DNA from: an uncultured Microbulbifer sp.
GTDB taxonomy: Bacteria; Pseudomonadota; Gammaproteobacteria; Pseudomonadales; Cellvibrionaceae
NCBI RefSeq assembly: GCF_913055755.1
Contig: NZ_CAJXKH010000004.1
Location: 32,925 to 96,924 of the forward strand
Length of the DNA: 64,000 nucleotides
Direction of reading: 5' to 3'
The stretch's first letter is position 1; every line of letters begins with the position of its first letter. The position numbers and the translations under genes are program-made. The notes beneath the pieces were generated by a model. The model was not told the DNA's origin. It ran no database searches and saw only the letters and a list, made by a program, of their open reading frames with translations. Below, piece after piece: positions 39,547-49,094 of this stretch.

Positions 39547-39789
39547 ATGCCAATTCCCGCCCATACCCTGGAGTCCGATTTCCCCGAATACGCCGATACC
39601 ATCCGCAGCCTGCGTAACGAAGATCTGGAGTTCAGGTCCGAGAGCGAAAGTTACAACCGACTGGACAAAGAAATTCGCGGACTCGAAGAGCGGGGCGTGG
39701 CCACTGACGACAACCACTTCAATGAACTGAAAATCCGCCGGGCGCACATGAAAGACCACCTTTACCGCCGCATCCTGAACGGGGGATAA
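39547..39789 (+). CDS. YdcH-like DUF465 protein
   Basis: 80 residues; CGGAG lies upstream of the ATG. It is a charged helical hairpin with the DUF465 pattern: LESDFPEYADTIRSLRNEDLEFRSESESYNRLDKEI, then a short turn and DDNHFNELKIRRAHMKDHLYRRIL. The role is unknown; it is a soluble small protein widespread in Proteobacteria. It stands alone between the receptor promoter region and a terminator. Confidence 0.88.
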   Translation: MPIPAHTLESDFPEYADTIRSLRNEDLEFRSESESYNRLDKEIRGLEERGVATDDNHFNELKIRRAHMKDHLYRRILNGG

Positions 39790-39824
39790 CAACGCCGGAA
39801 CCCGACACACCGGCACAAAAAAAA

Positions 39825-39847
39825 GGCTTTGCATCGCAAAGCCCTTT
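39825..39847. terminator. Bidirectional terminator between the YdcH-like and peptidase genes
   Basis: GGCTTTGC (39825-39832) and GCAAAGCC (39836-39843) form a tight hairpin with a three-base loop, flanked by eight A on the left and cttttaa on the right, so it can work in both directions. Confidence 0.88.
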
Positions 39848-39878
39848 TAATCACGTACTTTTTATTTGTCGACCTGAA

Positions 39879-42095
39879 TCAGCCTTCACCCTTCAGGTTG
39901 CGATCGAAAAAGTCCTTCATCATGTGGTGCCAGTGCTTGCGGGTTTCCTTGCCGCGCAAACTGTGCTTTTTACCCGGGTAAGTCATCAGCTCGAACTGCT
40001 GGCCGTTGTCCTGCAGTTGCTTGATCAGCTTGGTGGTATTGGTGAACAGTACGTTGTCGTCCGCCATTCCGTGGTAAATCAGCAGCGGGCCCTTCAGGCC
40101 TTCCGCATAGGGGAATACCGCGGAAGCCTCATAGGCCTCCGGCACCTGGTTCGGGTTGCCCATGTAGCGCTCGGTGTAATGGGTGTCGTACAGGTCCCAG
40201 CCGGTTACCGGCGCGCCGGAAATGCCGGCCTTGAAATAATCGCCGGCTTTGAACATGGTCATCAGCGCCATGTAACCGCCGTAGCTGTGGCCGTAAACAC
40301 CGATGCGCTCCGGATCCACATACGGCAGTGAGCGCAGGAATTTAACCCCGGTCACCTGGTCGTCCACCTCCACGGTGCCCATTTTCTTGAAGATGGGATC
40401 CTCGAACTTTTTGCCGCGATGGGCAGAGCCGCGGTTGTCCACGGTGAACACCACGTACCCCTGCTGCGCCATATACTGGTTGAACGGGCGATCCCAGCTG
40501 TTGGTCACCAGCTGTGCGTGCGGGCCGCCGTACAGGAATACCATTACCGGGTAGCGCTTCTTCGGGTCGAAGTTCGCCGGCTGGTACATGCGGTAGTACA
40601 GGGTGTGCCCTTCCGGCGCCTTGATGGTGCCGAACTCCGGCGCAATCCAATCGCTCATGTACGGATACAGCGGGTGACCTTTTTCCACCTTGTTTTCCTG
40701 CAGCCAGGTCACGCGCTTGCCGTCGCTGCCGTGCAGGCTGACCTGGGCCGGTGTGGTCGGGTTGGAATAGGTATCGATATAACCGGAAGCGTCGTCGGCA
40801 AACGCGATACCGTGCATACCGCTGCGGCTGGAGATTTTTTCGATGCCGCCCTTGCCGTCCAGACCGGTCACGTACAGATGACGTTCCAGCGGGGTATCCT
40901 TGCGGCCGGTGAAATACACCTTGCCGGCCTTTTCATCCACCGCTTCCAGCTCGTCGATGGCCCAGTCGCCCTCGGTCAGCTGCGCCAGCTGCTTGCCGGA
41001 AAAATCGTACAGGTAGAGGTGCTTGAAACCGTCCTTTTCCGACGCCCAGATAAAGCGGTCGCTGTTTTTCAGGAAACGCAGGCCGTGAAACAGGTTGACC
41101 CAGGTATCACTGGTTTCGGTCAGTGCGGTGCGGGTTTTACCCCCGGGGATATCCACAAAGCGCAGCTCGAGTTTCTGCTGGCTGCGGTTCTGCCATTGAT
41201 AGGACAGCAGGTTGTCCCGCGCCCACTTGACCCGCGGGATATAAATGTCTTCGTCTTTGCCCAGGTCCAGCCACTGGGTCTTGCCGCTCGCGAGATCCAG
41301 TACGCCGAGCTTAATCTTGACGTTGGGGCGGCCGGCAGCGGGGTAGCGCTGCTTGATCATGTCGATGCGATCCGCATAGATCTCGCTGCGGGTCACTTCG
41401 TCCACCGGGCTCTCGTCCACCTGCAGGTAGGCAATGCGCTTTTCATCCGGAGACCACCAGTATCCGGTCATGCGGTCCATTTCTTCCTGGGCCACGAATT
41501 CGGCCATGCCGTTCTTGATCGCGCCGTCTTTACTGCCGCCATCAGTGGTGAGCTGGCGCTCCTTGCCGGTTTTCAGGTCGACCACAAAGATGTTCTGGTC
41601 GCGGATAAAGGAAACCAAGTGCCCCTTTGGGGAAACCCGCACATCGGTCTCGAAGGCTTCGGTTTCGGTGAGGCGCTTGGACTGGCCCTTGTTGAGGTCG
41701 TAATAGAAAACGTCACCGGCCAGCGGGAACAGCAGGGACTTGCCATCCTTCGACCAGTTGTACTCCATGATGCCACTGCCAAAGATGCGCTGGCGCTCGC
41801 GGCGGGCCTTTTCCTCGTCGGAGAGGTTTTCCTCGCCGCTGTGCAGCTTGTCGGAGTTGACCAGCATGCGGGTCTCGCCGTCCTTCAGGCGGTACTCCCA
41901 CAGGTCGTAGCGGTTGTAGTCGTCGCTGCGGCCCTTGAGGAAGGTGACCCGACTGCCGTCCGGAGAGTACTGCAGCGCGCGTGGGCTGGTACCGCTCAGG
42001 GCGGGATCGGAGAATATTCTGTCGATAGTCAGCTGCTCGGCAGCAGAATAGCTGGCAAAAGCGCAGCCCAACAGGAAAAACAATTTCCGTTTCAT
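39879..42095 (-). CDS. S9-family dipeptidyl peptidase IV-like serine peptidase
   Basis: 738 residues from the ATG at 42095 (GAGAGA upstream). The signal peptide is MKRKLFFLLGCAFASYSAAE. The N-terminal eight-bladed propeller (about 25-480) contains EFVAQEEMDRMTGYWWSPD, whose glutamates bind the substrate amino terminus in DPP-IV enzymes. The alpha/beta hydrolase domain has the nucleophile S604 in GHSYGGYMAL, an acid in HGMADDNVLF and the histidine in GKKHSLRG. It probably removes dipeptides from oligopeptides in the periplasm. It is monocistronic; the aldehyde-detoxification pair lies upstream, behind a terminator. Confidence 0.93.
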   Translation of the reverse strand: MKRKLFFLLGCAFASYSAAEQLTIDRIFSDPALSGTSPRALQYSPDGSRVTFLKGRSDDYNRYDLWEYRLKDGETRMLVNSDKLHSGEENLSDEEKARRERQRIFGSGIMEYNWSKDGKSLLFPLAGDVFYYDLNKGQSKRLTETEAFETDVRVSPKGHLVSFIRDQNIFVVDLKTGKERQLTTDGGSKDGAIKNGMAEFVAQEEMDRMTGYWWSPDEKRIAYLQVDESPVDEVTRSEIYADRIDMIKQRYPAAGRPNVKIKLGVLDLASGKTQWLDLGKDEDIYIPRVKWARDNLLSYQWQNRSQQKLELRFVDIPGGKTRTALTETSDTWVNLFHGLRFLKNSDRFIWASEKDGFKHLYLYDFSGKQLAQLTEGDWAIDELEAVDEKAGKVYFTGRKDTPLERHLYVTGLDGKGGIEKISSRSGMHGIAFADDASGYIDTYSNPTTPAQVSLHGSDGKRVTWLQENKVEKGHPLYPYMSDWIAPEFGTIKAPEGHTLYYRMYQPANFDPKKRYPVMVFLYGGPHAQLVTNSWDRPFNQYMAQQGYVVFTVDNRGSAHRGKKFEDPIFKKMGTVEVDDQVTGVKFLRSLPYVDPERIGVYGHSYGGYMALMTMFKAGDYFKAGISGAPVTGWDLYDTHYTERYMGNPNQVPEAYEASAVFPYAEGLKGPLLIYHGMADDNVLFTNTTKLIKQLQDNGQQFELMTYPGKKHSLRGKETRKHWHHMMKDFFDRNLKGEG

Positions 42096-42232
42096 GCGAT
42101 CTCTCAAAAACTCGTTATTTTCAGCAGGAAACTGGGATACAGCCCCTGAAACGCAAGCTGACGATGATAGAGCCGAGAGAGATCAAGCGCCACATTCTGC
42201 GACGGTATGATGTTTGTAAACGTCCAGACGCA

Positions 42233-42257
42233 AAAAGCCCGCGGCGCGGCCGGGCTT
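42233..42257 (-). terminator. Terminator overlapping the fghA stop codon
   Basis: AAGCCCG (42235-42241) pairs with CGGGCTT (42251-42257) around a GC-rich loop; AAAAA at 42232-42236 provides the minus-strand U-tract. The TAA stop of fghA forms the base of the stem. Confidence 0.8.
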
Positions 42258-43098
42258 AATGGGCGAGCAGGTAGTCCCCGTGAAACCTCAGGTGCTGCTC
42301 GATAAACGTGGCGATGAAGTAGTAGCTGTGATCGTAGCCCGCGTGATGCTCGATCTTCAGTGGGTAGCCCGCCGCTTCCGCCGCGGCTTCCAGGGCGTTG
42401 GGCTTCAGCTGCTCTTCCAGGAACTGATCTTCCTCCCCCTGGGAAACCAGCATCGGCAATCGCTCGCTGGCACGCCCCACAAGAACCGTAGCGTCGTGTT
42501 CTTCCCACAGGGTTTTGTCGGCCCCCAGATATGCGGCGAACGCCTTTTCCCCCCAGGGACAGGCCATGGGATTGCAGATTGGGCTGAAAGCGGACACCGA
42601 GGTGTAACGGCCCGGGTTCTTGAGCGCAATGGTGAGGGCGCCGTGGCCACCCATGGAGTGGCCTGAAATCGCGCGGCGTTCACTGACCGGGAAATTGCCT
42701 TCCACCAGCTTGGGCAGCTCTTCCACGATGTAATCGTACATGCGGTAGTGGGGCTTCCACGGCGCCTGGGTGGCATTGACATAGAAGCCCGCACCCTGGC
42801 CGAGATCATAGCTTTCGTCGTCGGCCACATCGTCGCCCCGGGGGCTGGTATCCGGAATCACCAGGGCGATTCCCAGTTCCGCCGCCATGCGCTGGGCACC
42901 GGCCTTCTGGGAAAAATTTTCGTCGGTGCAGGTCAGCCCCGAGAGCCAGTAGAGCACCGGAAAGCGCTGGTCCTTTTCCGCCTGTGACGGCAGGAAAATG
43001 GAAAAGCGCATCTCGCAGCCAAGCACGCTGGACTGGTGGCGATACTGGCACTGGCTGCCATCGAAACTCTGGGTTTTACTGACAAGTTCAACAGACAT
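42256..43098 (-). CDS. fghA: S-formylglutathione hydrolase
   Basis: 280 residues, the family's usual length, from the ATG at 43098; the GTG three codons upstream is less likely. The esterase-D-type alpha/beta hydrolase shows [14 protein letters not shown] (oxyanion region), the nucleophile in [11 protein letters not shown], and the aspartate and histidine in EEDQFL and GYDHSYYFI. It hydrolyses S-formylglutathione to formate and glutathione, the second step of formaldehyde oxidation. It starts 10 nt after the dehydrogenase stop, so the two form an operon. Confidence 0.95.
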   Translation of the reverse strand: MSVELVSKTQSFDGSQCQYRHQSSVLGCEMRFSIFLPSQAEKDQRFPVLYWLSGLTCTDENFSQKAGAQRMAAELGIALVIPDTSPRGDDVADDESYDLGQGAGFYVNATQAPWKPHYRMYDYIVEELPKLVEGNFPVSERRAISGHSMGGHGALTIALKNPGRYTSVSAFSPICNPMACPWGEKAFAAYLGADKTLWEEHDATVLVGRASERLPMLVSQGEEDQFLEEQLKPNALEAAAEAAGYPLKIEHHAGYDHSYYFIATFIEQHLRFHGDYLLAH

Positions 43099-43108
43099 CG
43101 AAGGCACC

Positions 43109-44287
<1,179 letters not shown>

Positions 44288-44400
44288 TTAACAGATCGGA
44301 AGACAAGTGCCCGTCACATTTGCGCGTAACCCGAACAACTGTCGCACCGTTTTGCAGCACGCCCTGGCGCCTGCGCACTCCTTTGAAGCTGGAAATTTTC

Positions 44401-44424
44401 CGACTATCTTCGCGACTATCTTCG
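44401..44424 (-). repeat. 12-bp tandem duplication at a stop codon
   Basis: cgactatcttcg occurs twice (44401-44412 and 44413-44424). On the minus strand each copy reads CGAAGATAGTCG and contains an in-frame TAG; the upstream copy is the actual stop of the secreted protein gene. Confidence 0.9.
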
Positions 44425-45147
44425 CGCCAGTTCCAGCAGCGCATCCGCTTCCAGCGCATCCTCGACCTGATCGAGTACTTCCTCGGCAATCTCCGCCAAA
44501 AGTTCCTCGGTCGCTTCGCGGGTTGTGTCTTCCACCACACCGGCATCCTTGGGCGCGCGGGTGCGATATCGGCTGCGCAGGTCCAGGTCAGCAATGTTCA
44601 CCGTTCCCTCACGCAGTGCCGGGGCGCCCGCGTTCGTGCCCACAAGACGATAATGGAACCTTCCGTAGGCCCTCATGGTGCCCTTTTCCAGGTCGTAGTC
44701 CTTGTTGCTGAAGATATCGAGAATTTTCTGGCGAATCACAATATTGAAGTCGGTATGCAGGGTCAGCGGCGCGCCGCCGTCCACCAGGTGCACGCGCTCG
44801 TCTTTAAAGAATTCACCAAAGCGCATCTGCACCTGCTGGTCCAGATACTGTCGGAATTCGCCGCGGGCTTTTTCCCGCAGCGCCCCCAATCCGCCGTCAG
44901 TGCCGGACAGGGCGAGCAACAGTGCCGGGTTGTTGCCGGTCAATGGCGTCGGCGCCTCGATATGGATTTCCACCGGGGTTACCGCCAGGCTGATCAGCGG
45001 GTCGTCACTGCGCGCCCCAAACCAGCCGCCGGAATCTTCGGCCACCGCAGTCAGCGGCGCAACAGCCGCAACCAGCAGAAATAAAAGCAGGGAAACCGCA
45101 ACGCACGGTGAAACCCGAGAGATGATGAATGGAGTTTGATGGGACAT
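44416..45147 (-). CDS. Secreted or membrane-anchored protein of unknown function
   Basis: 243 residues, ATG with GGAGCAAGG upstream. An N-terminal hydrophobic segment (CVAVSLLLFLLVAAVAPLTAVA, about 15-36) is a signal peptide or anchor. The mature part contains LAVTPVEIHIEAPTPL, a helical segment ALREKARGEFRQYLDQQVQMRFGEFFKDE, a beta-rich region around DYDLEKGTMRAYGRFHYRLVGTNAG, and an acidic C-terminal helix EATEELLAEIAEEVLDQVEDALEADALLELARR. I recognise no family. It is flanked by the formaldehyde operon and the phosphatase gene, with no operon link to either. Confidence 0.65.
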   Translation of the reverse strand: MSHQTPFIISRVSPCVAVSLLLFLLVAAVAPLTAVAEDSGGWFGARSDDPLISLAVTPVEIHIEAPTPLTGNNPALLLALSGTDGGLGALREKARGEFRQYLDQQVQMRFGEFFKDERVHLVDGGAPLTLHTDFNIVIRQKILDIFSNKDYDLEKGTMRAYGRFHYRLVGTNAGAPALREGTVNIADLDLRSRYRTRAPKDAGVVEDTTREATEELLAEIAEEVLDQVEDALEADALLELARR

Positions 45148-45269
45148 GGCCTTGCTCCCGAGTGATCCGGATTGATATCACTGGCCGCGCAGCGGCGCGT
45201 GCCAGACAATCCTTTCACCCTGCAACCACCGGGCCACATCTTGGGACAGCCGAATTTGCAAAAACGATT

Positions 45270-45295
45270 CACCCGGTAGCGGATGCCACCGGGTG
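45270..45295 (-). terminator. Terminator after the phosphatase lipoprotein gene
   Basis: CACCCGGT (45270-45277) pairs with ACCGGGTG (45288-45295). On the minus strand it is followed by AATCGTTTTT. It lies about 40 bp after the phosphatase stop. Confidence 0.7.
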
Positions 45296-45333
45296 AGTAC
45301 GGGGGTCAGCGAAGCTGAAAACCCGGTCGCCCG

Positions 45334-46242
45334 TTAATTGAGCAGGTTCTCACGCAACCTGGCCAGCTCCTGCTGATCCACATCCAGTGCGTGCTCGATA
45401 TAGCCCTCAACGGAACCATGCTGGCGCTCCATCTCGGCAAATGCGGTTTCCAGCCAGGAAACTTCCACACCGGTCATCGCAGCGCGCACGTCCTCGGGCA
45501 ACCGGGCGAAGAATGCGTACATGCGCTTTTCCGCTTCGCTCGCGTCTTCCGGCAACGCCTTCATCAGGTTGCTGTCTTTCAGGGTAGCGTTGGACAGCAT
45601 GTAATCCTGTTTCACGGTCTCGCGGTCAACACCCAGTGCGGTGAGAATCAGCGCAGCGCCGATGCCTGTGCGGTCCTTGCCCGCGGTGCAGTGGAACAGC
45701 AGTGGCTCGTCATTGTCGATCAGCTGCTGGAACATGGCGCGGTAGGCCGGGGTCTGCTGCTTGACCAGTTCGACGTAGCCCTTGTCCATCAGCTCCACCA
45801 GATCATTCGCCGCAAAATCGGGCTTGGCGAACACCTTGGCAAAATTCTGCTCCCAGTCCATCTCGTAGTCCCACTCGAGGGTGATGGCACTGCCTCCGCG
45901 CCAGTTGTCGGGCTCCTGGGTCCGCTCCTTGGTGGAACGGAAATCCACGATGGTGGCGATCTCGAGATCGCGGAGGTAGTCGTAGTCGTCAGCGGTCAGG
46001 TTGGTCAGCACACCGGAGCGGTACAGTTTGCCCCACTTTATGGTCTTACCGTCGGTGGTCTGATAGCCGCCCAGGTCGCGGAAGTTGCGGCCGCCTTCCA
46101 GCGGCAGCACACGCGGGTGCCCGACTTCCGCCTGGACCGCGGCACTCTGCTGCCTGTCGGCGACCGGGGCATTCGCGCTGCAGGCGCCCAGGGAGACCGC
46201 AAGCGCAGCGGCGAGAATTCCGTGGATAAATTTGTTTTGCAT
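45334..46242 (-). CDS. Tyrosine/dual-specificity phosphatase-like lipoprotein
   Basis: 302 residues. The lipoprotein signal ends AVSLGAC (Cys21). The domain (about 40-290) starts with the family motif GGRNFRDLGGY and contains the active-site loop HCTAGKDRTG with nucleophile C185 and R191 (CX5R); ATIVDFRSTKER is also typical. It belongs to the Y_phosphatase3 group, like mycobacterial PtpB, whose members act on phosphotyrosine, phosphoserine and phosphoinositides. Placement in the envelope suggests it removes phosphate from imported or external molecules. The TonB receptor gene ends 82 nt upstream on the same strand. Confidence 0.88.
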   Translation of the reverse strand: MQNKFIHGILAAALAVSLGACSANAPVADRQQSAAVQAEVGHPRVLPLEGGRNFRDLGGYQTTDGKTIKWGKLYRSGVLTNLTADDYDYLRDLEIATIVDFRSTKERTQEPDNWRGGSAITLEWDYEMDWEQNFAKVFAKPDFAANDLVELMDKGYVELVKQQTPAYRAMFQQLIDNDEPLLFHCTAGKDRTGIGAALILTALGVDRETVKQDYMLSNATLKDSNLMKALPEDASEAEKRMYAFFARLPEDVRAAMTGVEVSWLETAFAEMERQHGSVEGYIEHALDVDQQELARLRENLLN

Positions 46243-46279
46243 AGTACACCTTGAAAAAATTTTATTGTTTCAACTTTGT

Positions 46280-46309
46280 CCGCACAGTGAGCCGGGGCCC
46301 ACTGTGCGG
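46280..46309 (-). promoter_or_regulatory. Strong stem-loop between the TonB receptor and phosphatase genes
   Basis: CCGCACAGTG (46280-46289) pairs perfectly with CACTGTGCGG (46300-46309); the loop itself contains ggggcc. There is no U-tract on the minus strand, so this is more likely an mRNA-stabilising or attenuating structure than a full terminator. Confidence 0.6.
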
Positions 46310-46324
46310 AAATTCAAAAGGGGA

Positions 46325-48817
46325 TTAAAAGTTCACACGGAAACCGGCGAGGTAGCGACGGCCATAGCCTTCAACCTGGTTCGGCGTGCGCTCGTCGCCC
46401 ACATAGCGCACATCGCGCTCGTCGGTCAGGTTGTTGGCATTGGCGTAGACGGTAACGTCGGCGCCGAATACCGGAGTCGGCAGGGTGTAGCTGACCTGGA
46501 GATCCATACGCTTCTGCGCATCCCAGTACTCCGCCATGCTGTCATTCTCGGTGGTAGACAGCCAGTCATCGCGGTACTGCTGGTTCAGGCGGATGGAGAA
46601 GCCGTCCATTTCGTAGAAAACCGAGGCATTGAAGATGGTGTCGGAAGTGCCCGGCAGGCTGAAGGTATTTCCGGTCAGGGTTTCAAACTCGCTGTCCAGT
46701 GCGGTCAGGTTGGCGCTGACACCAAAGCCGGAAAGGGCCGGCAGCAGGTCGTCCGCCTGGGCAATGAGGTTCAGCTCCACACCGCTCATCTCGCCGTTGT
46801 CGCCATTGACGTAACCGGTGTAGGTCCACTCTTCACCCGCCGCCGAAGCCAGGTAGACACCGCCATCAATTTTGGAACTGTCGGCATAAATCACGTTGTC
46901 GATGGTGCGGGTAAACGCCCCCGCGGATATCAGGCTGGCATCGCCCAGGTACCACTCCAGCGCGATATCACCACCCCAGGCTTCTTCCGCCTCCAGGGTC
47001 GGGTTGCCGCCTACTACGATTTTGTCGGTCAGGTTCACCGCGGCGGACGCGCGCCATTCATTGTAGGTCGGGCGACTGACGCCGGTGGAGGTGGAAACCC
47101 GCAGTTTCACATCGTCGCTTAGGTTCACATTCAGGTGTGCACTGGGCAGAACGTTGGTGAAGGAATCCGAGTAGTCCCCTTCCGGGCCGGCACTGCTGTA
47201 ATCGGTATTTTCAAAGCGTGAGCCCAGTACCAGGTTGCCCCAACCAAACTCGGTGGTAACCATGGCGTAACCCGCCAGTACCTGCTCGTCCAGGCTAATC
47301 AGCTGATCCGCCGCTGGCTCCACGCCAAGGCCGCCCACGGCCTGATCCCAGGCTGCACGCAGGCCCTTGTTGTCGTAGTAGGTACCGCCGATCACGTTGG
47401 TGAAGTCGGTGTCCCAGGCGTTGTCGGTGGCGAAGCTGGCGATATCGATATCGCTGGGGAAGCCGCCGATACCCGCCGCCATGCCGTAACCATCGGCCTG
47501 GCGATCATCCATCTCCACCCCCACTTTCAGGGTGGCGGGCAGGTCCATCACCACGATGTCGCGCTCGCCGTCGAGCTTGAATTTGCTCGCGTCGATCGCG
47601 AGCTCGGAGCCAACCAGGTAGCCGAGGGTCATGTAGTAGTCGATCTGGCTCAGGTCCGCTGCCTCGCCGGTATCCAGCGTACTGACCGACACCATGGGAT
47701 CTTCCAGGTCGCTGAGATCGTAGCTCGCGGCCACCTGGCCTGCGCGACTCATGGCGATCGGCAGGAAGGTGTTGTTTTCGGTCTCGGTCAGGTTCAGGCG
47801 CGCTTCCACGAACCAGTCACCCAGAGCCAGGTCTGCGCCCAGGGTGTTGGTGAAAGTGGAGTTCTCGTACAGGCCGTCTTCCAGCATGCGGTTGGCGAGG
47901 GCAAACTGCGGCGCGCCCACGGTGCCCACTTCCGCGGTGGGGAATTCGAGGATGTACTGGTTGCGCTCTTCGAAATCCTGGAACTCGTTGTACAGGCTGC
48001 TGATAAACACACGCTCGACGGCACTGTCTTGCGGGCGCAGTTCGAAGCGGCCGCCGTAGGCGCGGTCTTCGCGGGTCACCTTGTAGCTGCGGAAGTCCAG
48101 TTCGTTCACCAGCACCTCACCATCCACCAGTTCCAGATCGTACTCGCGGTTGTCGGTGGTCTGCTCGCGGCTGTTCTCGGACGCAAACAGGGAGAAGCCT
48201 ACGGTTTCGTTGGACCAGGAAGTGCGCAGGGACAGCTTTTCGATATCGCCGTCACCCAGCTCCTGGTTGCCCATGCCCACGTCGGTGGAGAGCGCCCAAC
48301 CCGCCTGGGCGAAGGGATCGAAGGTGGAGATATTAATGTAACCCGCAACCGCTTCACCGGGCATATTCGGCATGATCGCCTTGTTGGCGTCAATGCGACG
48401 GGTGATTACCGCGGGGAAGCTGTCAAAGCGCGGCACACGGCCATTCTCGGCACCGGGGATGTTGATACCGTCGATGGCCAGGGAGGTATAGCGGAAAGGT
48501 GCACCGCGGAAGTTGATGTAACGGGCCTGGCCCTGGTCGCGCTCGATGGCGAGGCCCGGTACACGGCCGAGGGAGTCCGCCAGGTTCTGATCGGGGAAGC
48601 GGCCGATGGTGTCGGCGGAGATGACGTCGACGTTGTTGTCCGCATCGCGCTTGGCGTCGATGGCGGCCTTCTGGCTGTCGCGGATTGGCGACGCCATTAC
48701 CACAACTTCTTCTACCTGGTTGGCGTCGATGGATTCCTGTGCCAGTGCACCCTGCGCAGTGCCGGCGGCGGCGAGGGAAACCAGCAGCGACAGTTTGCTG
48801 CGTGAAAATTTAGTCAT
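46325..48817 (-). CDS. TonB-dependent receptor, Xanthomonas/Caulobacter type
   Basis: 830 residues. The signal peptide is at 1-27 (SLAAAGTAQGALAQ). The TonB-box-like EEVVVMASPIRDSQKAAIDAKRDADN and the plug signature DTIGRFPDQNLADSLGRVPGLAIERDQGQARYINFRG are the hallmarks of the group. The barrel follows, ending GRRYLAGFRVNF. Members import diverse ligands (oligosaccharides, phosphorylated compounds, others). The linked CX5R phosphatase hints at a phosphorylated ligand; the upstream PBP-like/winged-helix pair may regulate it. Confidence 0.93.
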   Translation of the reverse strand: MTKFSRSKLSLLVSLAAAGTAQGALAQESIDANQVEEVVVMASPIRDSQKAAIDAKRDADNNVDVISADTIGRFPDQNLADSLGRVPGLAIERDQGQARYINFRGAPFRYTSLAIDGINIPGAENGRVPRFDSFPAVITRRIDANKAIMPNMPGEAVAGYINISTFDPFAQAGWALSTDVGMGNQELGDGDIEKLSLRTSWSNETVGFSLFASENSREQTTDNREYDLELVDGEVLVNELDFRSYKVTREDRAYGGRFELRPQDSAVERVFISSLYNEFQDFEERNQYILEFPTAEVGTVGAPQFALANRMLEDGLYENSTFTNTLGADLALGDWFVEARLNLTETENNTFLPIAMSRAGQVAASYDLSDLEDPMVSVSTLDTGEAADLSQIDYYMTLGYLVGSELAIDASKFKLDGERDIVVMDLPATLKVGVEMDDRQADGYGMAAGIGGFPSDIDIASFATDNAWDTDFTNVIGGTYYDNKGLRAAWDQAVGGLGVEPAADQLISLDEQVLAGYAMVTTEFGWGNLVLGSRFENTDYSSAGPEGDYSDSFTNVLPSAHLNVNLSDDVKLRVSTSTGVSRPTYNEWRASAAVNLTDKIVVGGNPTLEAEEAWGGDIALEWYLGDASLISAGAFTRTIDNVIYADSSKIDGGVYLASAAGEEWTYTGYVNGDNGEMSGVELNLIAQADDLLPALSGFGVSANLTALDSEFETLTGNTFSLPGTSDTIFNASVFYEMDGFSIRLNQQYRDDWLSTTENDSMAEYWDAQKRMDLQVSYTLPTPVFGADVTVYANANNLTDERDVRYVGDERTPNQVEGYGRRYLAGFRVNF

Positions 48818-49094
48818 TGGATCGCTCCCAATAGTCTCAAGTCATTTGCCGCTGTGTTGCGGAAACCCCGACCGTATTCACGGCCACGGCTGTTCGAATT
48901 TGTTGTTTGAATTCCGGAGAATCATCACCGGGCGGGAAGCTTCTCTCCCGCGGCCAGGGCATCTTCGGCCGCGGGTATTACAGTTGGGTTAAAGCGATGT
49001 CTGCAGCGGGAAAAGAGATATCTCTAAAACGGAAAAGTCTTTCAAATCAGGGAGTTGCAAGCGGGGGAAAGCCAGGGAACGGGCCGTGTAAGAA
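48818..49094. other. Intergenic region upstream of the TonB receptor
   Basis: 277 bp holding the promoter of the receptor. I see no pho-box-like CTGTCAT pair and no Fur-like site. The short inverted pair TTCTCTCCCGCGG/CCGCGG-type sequences near 48940-48975 are too weak to call. Confidence 0.4.

Noticed and set aside
40419..42149. 576-codon plus-strand open frame
   Set aside because: It is the antisense of the DPP-IV-like gene, and its translation is unlike any protein composition.
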